Positions 1 through 5,442 of a stretch of 5,442 nucleotides of DNA are shown here, piece by piece. The notes below the pieces were generated by a model. It did not search any database. It worked only from the letters and a program-made list of their open reading frames with translations, and was not told where the DNA came from. Position numbers and translations under genes: made by a program. The stretch's first letter is position 1. Each line of letters starts with the position of its first letter. Origin of the DNA: Geobacteraceae bacterium (GTDB taxonomy: Bacteria > Desulfobacterota > Desulfuromonadia > Geobacterales > Geobacteraceae); the NCBI GenBank assembly GCA_012797715.1, contig JAAZOO010000191.1:1-5442 (forward strand), read 5' to 3'.

Positions 1-2
1 CC

Positions 3-1781
3 CCCCGTCATCACCTCTCCGGCGGCACCCCCCCCGGACACCCACCCATACGGTGCTACATGGGTATTCCCATGTTCTTCGGCGGCGAACTGGTGGGGGT
101 CGCCGGAATTGCGAATCGCGAAGGGGGATATTCCGAGGATACGGCGAGATTTCTGGAGCCCTTCATATCCGCATGCGCCACCGTCATTCACGCCTTTCGC
201 AAGGACCGGGAGCAGGCCGCGGCCATGAGGGCCCTGCGGGAGAGCGATGAAAGGTTCAGAAAGCTTGCCGAGAATATCCGGGAGGTGTTCTGGATAGCCT
301 CCTTGGACGGGAAAACCCTGGAATATGTCAGCCCTGCCTATGAAGATATTTGGGGCCGTTCCTCCGATACCCTGTACCGGAATCCCCGGAGGTGGCTGAA
401 AACGGTTGCCCGGGGCGATCGCAGGGAAATCCTGGAAAGGCTTCGTCTGGAAACCGGCGGAGACTGGAAGCGCATCGAATTCCCCAGCGTCCGGATCACC
501 CGGCCGGACGGGACGCTTCGCTGGATTCAGGTGCATGTGTATCCGGTCCGGGATCGTGGCGGGAGCACCCGGCTCATGGCGGGAATTGCGGAGGACATCA
601 CCGAAAGCAGGAAGGTGGAAGAAGAGCGCGCCCTTCTCAGGGAGCAGCTCCATCAGGCGCAGAAGATGGAGGCAATCGGCCAGCTTGCAGGGGGGGTGGC
701 CCATGATTTCAACAATATCCTGACCGCGACAATCGGGTGCAGCCAGCTGCTCCTCAAGAAGCTCCCTCCTGTCTCCACGTTGCGCAGCCATGTGGAGATG
801 ATACTTTCTTCCGGCAGGAAGGCCGCCGGACTGACCCAGAGTCTCCTTGCTTTCAGCAGAAAACAGAATATCGAACTGATGCCCGTCAACGCCAACGAGG
901 TTATCGCCAAGGTTGCGAGGCTTCTTTCGCGACTTATCGGGGAAGATATCGATCTTTCTCTGGAACTGTCCAGCGGCCCCCTCACCATCAACGCGGACAG
1001 CCTGCAGCTTGAACAGGTGCTCATGAATCTGGCCGTCAACGCACGGGACGCGATGCCGCGGGGGGGAGCCATAACGCTCCGTACGGACCGCATCCATCTG
1101 GAGAAGGAACTCATCAATGCCTACTGCCGCGGCGAGCCGGGGTACTACGCCGTGATCTCCTTCAGCGATACCGGCACGGGCATCCCCCCGGCGATTCTGG
1201 ACAGAATTTTCGAGCCCTTCTTTACAACCAAGGAAGCGGGCAAGGGCACCGGTCTGGGCCTTTCCATCGTCCTCGGCATCGTGCAGCAGCATGGGGGGTG
1301 CATAGGGGTGGACAGCACCCCCGGGCAGGGGACGACATTCCGCATCTACCTTCCCATTGCGGAGGGTGAGATCGGCAGCACTCCGGAACCGGAGCAGTAT
1401 GACTCCCAGGCGGGGAACGGCACTATCCTGATAGCCGAAGATGATGCGGCGGTCAGGGTGCTGCTCAGGATGATCCTGGAAGAAAACGGCTATGTCTGCA
1501 TCGAGGCGGATGACGGATGGAAAACGGTGGAATGTTTCCGGCAGCGGAGCCGTGAGATAGACCTTGTCATCCTCGATGTGGTACTGCCGCGCATGAACGG
1601 CGGAAGTGCCTTTACGGAAATGAGGAAGATACGCTCCGATGTGCGGGTGCTCTTCATAAGCGGCTATACGCACGATCTCATCAACCAGAAAGGTGTTCTC
1701 GATGATGGCGTCAAGGTCGTCTCCAAGCCGCTGACACCCACGGAGCTGCTGCGCCATGTACAGGAGATTCTGCGCTCCTGA
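3..1781 (+). CDS. Hybrid sensor histidine kinase (GAF-PAS-HisKA-HATPase-receiver), 5' partial
   Basis: This is the C-terminal 592 codons of a hybrid two-component kinase that autophosphorylates on His and passes phosphate to its own receiver. The frame is open to the left edge. Residues upstream of the Met at base 60 (GHPPIRCY) already read as the end of a GAF domain, so that Met is not the start and the gene begins outside the window. Counting from that Met: GAF remainder about 1-48, PAS/PAC about 62-184 followed by a short coiled linker, HisKA with H-box AGGVAHDFNN and phospho-acceptor His215 (bases 702-704), and HATPase with N-box NLAVNARDAM (323-332), G1 DTGTGI (370-375), F-box FEPFFTTK (384-391) and G2 GTGLGL (396-401). 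The receiver spans about 455-572, with acidic residues Glu460/Asp461/Asp462, phospho-acceptor Asp506, Ser534 and Lys556. All catalytic residues are present. No membrane segment is visible and there is no output domain after the receiver. The signal and target are unknown. Confidence 0.95.
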   Translation, partial: PRHHLSGGTPPGHPPIRCYMGIPMFFGGELVGVAGIANREGGYSEDTARFLEPFISACATVIHAFRKDREQAAAMRALRESDERFRKLAENIREVFWIASLDGKTLEYVSPAYEDIWGRSSDTLYRNPRRWLKTVARGDRREILERLRLETGGDWKRIEFPSVRITRPDGTLRWIQVHVYPVRDRGGSTRLMAGIAEDITESRKVEEERALLREQLHQAQKMEAIGQLAGGVAHDFNNILTATIGCSQLLLKKLPPVSTLRSHVEMILSSGRKAAGLTQSLLAFSRKQNIELMPVNANEVIAKVARLLSRLIGEDIDLSLELSSGPLTINADSLQLEQVLMNLAVNARDAMPRGGAITLRTDRIHLEKELINAYCRGEPGYYAVISFSDTGTGIPPAILDRIFEPFFTTKEAGKGTGLGLSIVLGIVQQHGGCIGVDSTPGQGTTFRIYLPIAEGEIGSTPEPEQYDSQAGNGTILIAEDDAAVRVLLRMILEENGYVCIEADDGWKTVECFRQRSREIDLVILDVVLPRMNGGSAFTEMRKIRSDVRVLFISGYTHDLINQKGVLDDGVKVVSKPLTPTELLRHVQEILRS

Positions 1782-2033
1782 TCCTCTTCCTTCCCCCCCA
1801 TCGAAAGGGATTCGCCACGTTCCACTTCTCCACCCGCTCGGGGAATGAACCCGGACGCGTGGGATGGAGACATCTTTCCTTCTCTCTGGACGACCCCACC
1901 TTCCGTTTCCATGCTGCGGCGCGGCGGAGGCTGCGCCCGGAAACACGGGAGTCCTTCCCGGAGGCAGACGGGGAGGGGCCTCTCCGAACCCGGTAACCGC
2001 CGGTGTTGTGCGCCGATGCCCCGGGCAATCCCG
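1782..2033. other. Intergenic stretch with no supported gene
   Basis: About 250 bases lie between the kinase stop codon and the promoter of the next gene. Open frames exist on both strands, but they are GC-driven, Arg/Pro/Gly-rich, resemble no family I know, and run on into the flanking real genes. No hairpin followed by a T-tract was found after the kinase stop, so an intrinsic terminator is not evident. The stretch is CG-rich with several short self-complementary pieces, for example around 1960-1985, none of which forms a clean stem-loop. Confidence 0.6.
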
Positions 2034-2063
2034 TTGACCCGCTCCTTAAGGATGCAGTATACT
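2034..2063 (+). promoter_or_regulatory. Sigma-70 type promoter for the penicillin-binding protein
   Basis: A -35 box TTGACC (2034-2039) and a -10 box TATACT (2058-2063) each match five of six consensus bases and are 18 bases apart. Transcription would start near 2070, leaving a leader of about 137 nt before the GTG start at 2207. The position also argues against translation starting at the in-frame ATG at 2003, which would lie upstream of the transcript. This is a pattern match only; no operator was recognised. Confidence 0.65.
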
Positions 2064-2102
2064 TTTTCCGCCCATGCTCCCCCTTTTCTTCACTTCCGGG
2101 GG

Positions 2103-2136
2103 TGTCTCCCCTCGCGCCGTCACGCAGGGGGAGACA
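2103..2136 (+). promoter_or_regulatory. Stem-loop in the 5' leader of the penicillin-binding protein mRNA
   Basis: TGTCTCCCC (2103-2111) is perfectly complementary to GGGGAGACA (2128-2136), giving a 9-bp stem. Three further pairs are possible inside the 16-base loop (GCG 2114-2116 with CGC 2123-2125). GGGG at 2099-2102 could instead pair with CCCC at 2108-2111, so two mutually exclusive folds exist. No U-tract follows, so this is not an intrinsic terminator. It matches no riboswitch class I recognise. A regulatory role is inference. Confidence 0.4.
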
Positions 2137-2193
2137 GATCCCTGCCCAGGGGGGGAAACCACTTCCACCGGCTGCCGAGACGGCGCCCGTTCG

Positions 2194-2199
2194 AAGGAG
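2194..2199 (+). promoter_or_regulatory. Shine-Dalgarno site that fixes the GTG start of the penicillin-binding protein
   Basis: AAGGAG lies 7 bases upstream of GTG 2207. Neither the in-frame ATG at 2003 nor the in-frame GTG at 2102 has a comparable site. Starting at 2207 also places the hydrophobic anchor near the N-terminus, as the family requires. Confidence 0.75.
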
Positions 2200-2206
2200 A
2201 AAGACC

Positions 2207-4252
2207 GTGACATCCCCGGCACACCGTTTCTCGCCAAAAAGCATTCCTCTCGCCAGTGCCCTTGCAGGCTTCTTACTGCTTGCCGGTCTCCTCTGGCCGG
2301 CGGTTGTCCGTGCGCACATTGCCGCCCATCCCTCCCTGCGGCCGGGCTACACCTCCATCAAGGTCTTTGATCGCAACGGGGTCTTTGTGGGCCGGATACC
2401 GGCGGAGGGGAGGTACTGGGTCTCCATCGACCGCATTCCTGCGTTCCTGCAGAATGCGGTGGTGGCTATCGAGGATTCCCGTTTCTACCAGCATGGCGGT
2501 ATTGATGTGCGGGGCATCGCCCGGGCCCTGGTAAAGGATGTTATCAAGGGAAAGATGGCGGAGGGTGGCTCCACCATTACCCAGCAACTGATCAAGAACA
2601 AGTTTCTGTCCGGCGAGAAGACCATCGACAGGAAGGTGAAGGAAGCCCAGCTTGCACTGGAGTATGAGCGGAAGTACACCAAGAAGCAGATCCTGGAGAT
2701 GTATCTCAACGAAATCTATTACGGTAACGGCGCCTGGGGAATTGCCCAGGCGTCCCGTCTCTATTTCGACAAGACGCCGGAGCAATTGTCTGAGGCGGAA
2801 TGCGCGCTGCTGGCCGGAATACCGAAAAATCCCTCCCGCTACAACCCCCTGGCCACGTCTTCCGAGGCCGGGAAGAGGCGGAATCTGGTTCTCGCGCGCA
2901 TGGCGGAACTCAACATCATCTCCCAAAAGAAAAAGAACGCCCTTTCCGCCCGGCCTGTTACCTTTGTCAAGCCCGGAGCCGCCCCCCACTATGTTGCCCA
3001 TATCCGCAACAAGCTGATCGAGCGGTACGGGGCGGGCATCATCGAACAGGGAGGGCTCGAGGTCACGGCGGCCATGGACCTGAAGATGCAGAAGCTGGCG
3101 GAGAAGACGTTGCGGGAGGGAGTCCTCCGGATATCCCCGGAGCTCCAGGGTGCATTGCTGTGCCTTGATCCCGCCTCCGGGGATGTCCTGGCCGCGGTAG
3201 GGGGAGTTGATCTCACCAGGGATTCCTATAACCGCGCCTTGTATGCCAGGCGCCAGCCCGGTTCTGCCATAAAGCCTTTCATTTATGCGGCTGCGCTGGA
3301 AAAGGGGATCCCCGCGGCCAGTGTGTGGAACGATACGCCGGTATCCTACGACCGGGGAAACGGTGAATCCTGGAAACCGCGCAATTACGGAAATGAGCGA
3401 TTCGGCGAGCTTACCCTCCGCCAGGCCCTTGCCCATTCCAGTAACGTCATAGCGGTAAAGGTCCTGGACGATATCGGCGTGCCCTATTTCACCGATTTCG
3501 CCTCCAGGCTGGGGCTTTCGCTCCATGCCGCCAACGGCCTTTCCCTGGCCTTGGGGACCGAGGAGGTATCCCTCAGCGACCTGGTCGCCGCATATGCCGC
3601 TCTCTCCAACGGGGGGGCGCGACCCGTTCCCCGGACCATTATCCGCATCTACGACCGGACCCGGAATGCCTGGACGGAGACTCCGCCATCTCTTGCACCG
3701 GTTCTCTCCCCCGCCGTCGCCTATGTCACCACCCACATGCTGCGGGACGTCATGCTGTACGGTACCGCGAAAGGGCTCAAATCATTCGCCCTGCAGCGTC
3801 CTTCGGCCGGAAAGACCGGTACCACCGACGACTATCGGGATGCCTGGTTTGTCGGCTATACTCCCCAGATGGTGACCGGCGTGTGGGTCGGCCATGACAG
3901 GCCCCGGCCGGGCGGGAAAGGATTCACGGGAGGGGCCATCAGCGCTCCCATCTGGGGGAGGTTCATGCGTTCCGCCCTTGCCGCGAAACCGGCCGTTGAT
4001 TTTCCCAAGCCCGATACGGTGGTCTCCGTTGCCGTTGACCCCGTGACGGGCCGGCCGGCCCCTCCCGGCTCTCCCTGGCGGAAGGAGGAACTGTGGATTG
4101 TGAAATCCGAGCAGGCGGAATCTGCTCCGGAACAGGGAGCAGGATCCTCTACCGCGCCTTCCGCCGGAGAGCCGTCCGGTGAAACCCTCCCGGAGGGGGG
4201 GCAGGAAGAACCGGAATCTCAAAGGGACGAGACGGGACGGAGCATGCCGTAA
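2207..4252 (+). CDS. Class A (bifunctional) penicillin-binding protein, PBP1A family
   Basis: This 681-residue protein should polymerise lipid II into glycan strands and cross-link the stem peptides on the outer face of the cytoplasmic membrane. Residues about 14-36 form a hydrophobic signal-anchor after a short basic N-terminus. The GT51 glycosyltransferase domain (about 55-235) shows AIEDSRFYQHGG with catalytic Glu89, GGSTITQQ (120-127) and YLNEIYYGNGAWGI (166-179). The transpeptidase domain (about 310-590) shows the three penicillin-binding motifs: SAIK with nucleophile Ser353 and Lys356, SSN (411-413), and KTGT (536-539). Glu89 and Ser353 are 264 residues apart, close to E. coli PBP1b and much shorter than E. 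coli PBP1a, so a large inserted domain between the two catalytic domains is absent. The last 45 or so residues are rich in Glu, Ser, Pro and Gly and probably disordered. The GTG start is chosen on its ribosome binding site. It is likely transcribed from its own promoter. Family assignment is firm; the exact paralogue is not. Confidence 0.96.
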   Translation: MTSPAHRFSPKSIPLASALAGFLLLAGLLWPAVVRAHIAAHPSLRPGYTSIKVFDRNGVFVGRIPAEGRYWVSIDRIPAFLQNAVVAIEDSRFYQHGGIDVRGIARALVKDVIKGKMAEGGSTITQQLIKNKFLSGEKTIDRKVKEAQLALEYERKYTKKQILEMYLNEIYYGNGAWGIAQASRLYFDKTPEQLSEAECALLAGIPKNPSRYNPLATSSEAGKRRNLVLARMAELNIISQKKKNALSARPVTFVKPGAAPHYVAHIRNKLIERYGAGIIEQGGLEVTAAMDLKMQKLAEKTLREGVLRISPELQGALLCLDPASGDVLAAVGGVDLTRDSYNRALYARRQPGSAIKPFIYAAALEKGIPAASVWNDTPVSYDRGNGESWKPRNYGNERFGELTLRQALAHSSNVIAVKVLDDIGVPYFTDFASRLGLSLHAANGLSLALGTEEVSLSDLVAAYAALSNGGARPVPRTIIRIYDRTRNAWTETPPSLAPVLSPAVAYVTTHMLRDVMLYGTAKGLKSFALQRPSAGKTGTTDDYRDAWFVGYTPQMVTGVWVGHDRPRPGGKGFTGGAISAPIWGRFMRSALAAKPAVDFPKPDTVVSVAVDPVTGRPAPPGSPWRKEELWIVKSEQAESAPEQGAGSSTAPSAGEPSGETLPEGGQEEPESQRDETGRSMP

Positions 4253-4316
4253 TATCTCCGGTTCCTGTCCGGAAACAGCACGGTCCGGCCATGTCCGCGC
4301 ACTTCCCGAAAGACCT

Positions 4317-4361
4317 CTCCCCCGGCAGGGGAGTGCTCGTGCACGGTTCTGAGGGGAGCAC
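4317..4361 (+). promoter_or_regulatory. Small hairpin with alternative pairing upstream of the cupin gene
   Basis: CTCCCC (4317-4322) pairs with GGGGAG (4328-4333) around a 5-base loop. A second GGGGAG at 4353-4358 could compete for the same CTCCCC. In addition GTGCTC (4333-4338) can pair with GAGCAC (4356-4361). The element ends 10 bases before the cupin Shine-Dalgarno site. No T-tract follows, so it is not a typical terminator for the upstream gene. Function is unproven. Confidence 0.3.
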
Positions 4362-4370
4362 GCTGATCTG

Positions 4371-4377
4371 AAAGGAG
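4371..4377 (+). promoter_or_regulatory. Shine-Dalgarno site of the cupin gene
   Basis: AAAGGAG sits 6 bases upstream of ATG 4384. This is a near-ideal arrangement and supports that start. Confidence 0.75.
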
Positions 4378-4383
4378 TTCTGA

Positions 4384-4716
4384 ATGTTCACCAAGGCAAA
4401 TCGCGATGGCTACCGGGAAGCCCTCCCGGGGATTGGGATGAAGACCCTCGTATACGGCGAAAGGACCCTGTTCACGGAATTCAGGATGGAGGCGGGTTCT
4501 TCCCTGCCGGCTCACGCCCATGCCCATGAACAGACCGGATACCTGGTTGAAGGGCGTATCCGGCTCACCATCGGCACGGAGACGTTCGAGGCGGGACAGG
4601 GAGACAGCTGGTGCATTCCGGGGAATACCGGACACAGCGCCGAGATACTGGAAAATTCCATCGCAATCGAGGTTTTTTCTCCCCTACGGGAGGAATATCT
4701 CCCCCCGGGGGATTGA
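4384..4716 (+). CDS. Small single-domain cupin protein
   Basis: This 110-residue protein is a single cupin (Cupin_2-like) beta-barrel. Cupin motif 1 is AHAHAHEQTGYLVEG (43-57), with candidate metal ligands His44, His46, His48, Glu49 and Gln50. Motif 2 is GDSWCIPGNTGH (73-84), with His84 as the remaining ligand. A mononuclear metal site is therefore expected, probably in the cytoplasm because no signal peptide or membrane segment is seen. Small cupins of this type range from metal-binding enzymes to ligand sensors, and nothing in the sequence singles out a substrate. It has its own good ribosome binding site. It is the first gene of an apparent three-gene unit with msrA 33 bases downstream. 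No clear promoter was seen in the 131-base gap upstream, so it may depend partly on read-through from the penicillin-binding protein. Confidence 0.9.
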   Translation: MFTKANRDGYREALPGIGMKTLVYGERTLFTEFRMEAGSSLPAHAHAHEQTGYLVEGRIRLTIGTETFEAGQGDSWCIPGNTGHSAEILENSIAIEVFSPLREEYLPPGD

Positions 4717-4737
4717 TTCGGGGGTGTGATGGGAGGG

Positions 4738-4745
4738 AAAGGAGG
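4738..4745 (+). promoter_or_regulatory. Shine-Dalgarno site that decides the msrA start
   Basis: AAAGGAGG precedes ATG 4750 by 4 bases. The earlier in-frame GTG 4726 and ATG 4729 have only a G-run upstream, and ATG 4762 would be 16 bases from this site, so ATG 4750 is preferred. The rather short spacing leaves some doubt. Confidence 0.6.
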
Positions 4746-4749
4746 GCGC

Positions 4750-5298
4750 ATGGGCGGGAAAATGGAAACGGCCACGCTGGGAGGCGGATGTTTCTGGTGC
4801 ATGGAGGCGGTTTTCCAGGGGCTGAAGGGGGTCGAGAGCGTGGTGCCGGGCTATGCGGGCGGCCATGTGCCGTATCCTCTGTACGAACAGGTATGCCTGG
4901 GTACCACGGGTCATGCGGAGGTGGTGCGGATCACCTTTGACGCGGAGGTGATTTCCTTCGGGGAGATACTCGAAGTATTCTGGCGGACCCACGACCCGAC
5001 CACCCGGAATCGCCAGGGGCACGACACGGGACCCCAGTATCGCTCCCTTATCCTCTATCACGACGAACAGCAGCGGGTTGTTGCGGAACAGTCGAAGCAC
5101 GATGCGGACGCATCCGGCCGGTGGCCCGCTCCCCTCGTGACGGAGATCGTCCCGTTGAACGCCTTTTATCCGGCAGACTCGCGGCATCGGGACTATTACC
5201 TGACACATCCGGAGGATGCCTACTGCCAGGTTGTCATTGAGCCCAAGATACGGAAACTGAAGAAGGAGTTTCCGGACAGGGTGCAGGAGCCCCGATGA
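4750..5298 (+). CDS. msrA: Peptide-methionine (S)-S-oxide reductase MsrA
   Basis: MsrA reduces the S-epimer of methionine sulfoxide, free or in proteins, back to methionine, normally with thioredoxin as electron donor. The 182-residue protein covers the whole catalytic domain. It has GCFWCME with nucleophile Cys14, Phe15/Trp16 forming the methyl pocket and Glu19; then PGYAGG (33-38), TGHAEVV (53-59), HDPTTRNRQGHD (81-92) and GPQYRS with Tyr97. Cys159 in the C-terminal segment lies 145 residues after Cys14, close to the 147-residue spacing of the nucleophile and first recycling Cys in E. coli MsrA, and is the likely resolving residue. Two more cysteines, Cys17 inside the active-site motif (Gly in E. 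coli) and Cys49, are present. No signal peptide is seen, so it should be cytoplasmic. No MsrB domain is fused and no msrB gene is in the window. It lies 33 bases after the cupin stop and 31 bases before the dehydrogenase start, consistent with one operon. Confidence 0.96.
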   Translation: MGGKMETATLGGGCFWCMEAVFQGLKGVESVVPGYAGGHVPYPLYEQVCLGTTGHAEVVRITFDAEVISFGEILEVFWRTHDPTTRNRQGHDTGPQYRSLILYHDEQQRVVAEQSKHDADASGRWPAPLVTEIVPLNAFYPADSRHRDYYLTHPEDAYCQVVIEPKIRKLKKEFPDRVQEPR

Positions 5299-5318
5299 TT
5301 CCTTTCTGGCTGCCCCGT

Positions 5319-5323
5319 GGAGG
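5319..5323 (+). promoter_or_regulatory. Shine-Dalgarno site of the dehydrogenase gene
   Basis: GGAGG lies 6 bases upstream of ATG 5330 and supports that start. Confidence 0.7.
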
Positions 5324-5329
5324 AAGACC

Positions 5330-5442
5330 ATGAAGATTGCCGCGGTTTCCGGCGGAGGACAGGGCATCGGCAGGGCGGTTGCGCTTCATCTGGGCAGGGC
5401 CGGGTACGGCGTGTCCATTGCGGATACCCATCGCGAGGCCGG
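5330..5442 (+). CDS. Short-chain dehydrogenase/reductase (SDR), N-terminal fragment
   Basis: Only the first 37 codons are inside the window; the gene runs off the right edge. They encode the first beta-alpha-beta unit of a Rossmann fold: beta-1 KIAAVSG, the glycine-rich nucleotide loop SGGGQGIGRA (7-16, the classical TGxxxGIG pattern with Ser in place of Thr), helix alpha-A, and beta-2 ending in IAD with Asp32. An acidic residue at the end of beta-2 usually means NAD(H) rather than NADP(H) preference in classical SDRs. The catalytic Tyr-x-x-x-Lys lies outside the window, so substrate and activity cannot be judged. The start has a good ribosome binding site and lies 31 bases after msrA, so the gene is probably co-transcribed with it. 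Confidence 0.88.
   Translation, partial: MKIAAVSGGGQGIGRAVALHLGRAGYGVSIADTHREA

Noticed and set aside
2098..2155. G-runs in the leader as a G-quadruplex
   Set aside because: Only three separate runs are present, with loops of about 24 and 17 bases, which is longer than usual for a stable quadruplex. The hairpin explains two of the runs better.
2003..2206. Longer N-terminus for the penicillin-binding protein starting at ATG 2003
   Set aside because: The extra 68 residues are Pro/Arg-rich and would bury the membrane anchor. The ATG lies upstream of the predicted transcription start, and GTG 2207 has a strong Shine-Dalgarno site.
1845..2210. A 121-codon + strand open frame in the intergenic region
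   Set aside because: It runs through the promoter and leader of the penicillin-binding protein, has odd composition, and lacks a convincing Shine-Dalgarno site.
1711..2319. A 202-codon open frame on the - strand across the kinase/penicillin-binding protein gap
   Set aside because: It overlaps the receiver domain and the start of the next gene, is Arg/Gly/Ser-rich and resembles no protein family. High GC makes such frames common.
2273..3736. A 487-codon open frame on the - strand, antisense to the penicillin-binding protein
   Set aside because: It is a frame shadow: the + strand has all class A penicillin-binding protein motifs over the same bases, while the antisense translation is Gly/Arg/Pro-rich, matches no family I know and has no credible ribosome binding site.
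4250..4255. TAATAT at the stop codon of the penicillin-binding protein as a -10 box for the cupin gene
   Set aside because: No -35-like hexamer is found 16-18 bases upstream, and the match overlaps the stop codon.
4257..4273. TCCGG/CCGGA hairpin just after the penicillin-binding protein stop, as a terminator
   Set aside because: The stem is only 5 bp with a 7-base loop and no T-tract follows, so it does not meet the pattern of an intrinsic terminator.
4684..5367. A 227-codon open frame on the - strand opposite msrA
   Set aside because: It is a shadow of msrA, whose catalytic motifs are unambiguous on the + strand.

Overview
The window is 5,442 bases of GC-rich bacterial chromosome with all five recognisable genes on the + strand. 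It holds, in order: the 3' part of a hybrid sensor histidine kinase, a complete class A penicillin-binding protein, a complete small cupin, a complete peptide methionine sulfoxide reductase (msrA), and the first 37 codons of a short-chain dehydrogenase. Gram-negative-type envelope biosynthesis, a cytoplasmic-looking GAF-PAS-kinase-receiver protein and high GC would fit a Desulfuromonadales/Geobacter-like or related delta-proteobacterial genome. That placement is an impression from protein style, and nothing in the window proves it.

Region by region: bases 3-1781 encode the kinase, whose N-terminus lies off the left edge. Bases 1782-2206 are non-coding. The first 250 bases show nothing convincing. 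The last 170 hold a strong sigma-70 type promoter (2034-2063) and a structured leader of about 137 nt ahead of the penicillin-binding protein, which starts at GTG 2207 behind a good ribosome binding site. After that gene ends at 4252 there is a 131-base gap with a small hairpin and a possible alternative pairing. Then cupin (4384-4716), msrA (4750-5298) and the dehydrogenase (5330 onward) follow with gaps of 33 and 31 bases, each with its own Shine-Dalgarno sequence. This looks like one transcription unit.

Functionally the window is a mix. The kinase is a signalling protein with an attached receiver and no partner in view. The penicillin-binding protein polymerises and cross-links peptidoglycan and appears to have its own promoter. 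The last three genes look like small metabolic or repair enzymes, of which only MsrA (repair of oxidised methionine) has a definite reaction. I found no mobile element, CRISPR array, RNA gene, phage gene or anything resembling a new defence or biosynthetic system. The items worth a second look are regulatory: the penicillin-binding protein leader and the alternative stem ahead of the cupin gene.
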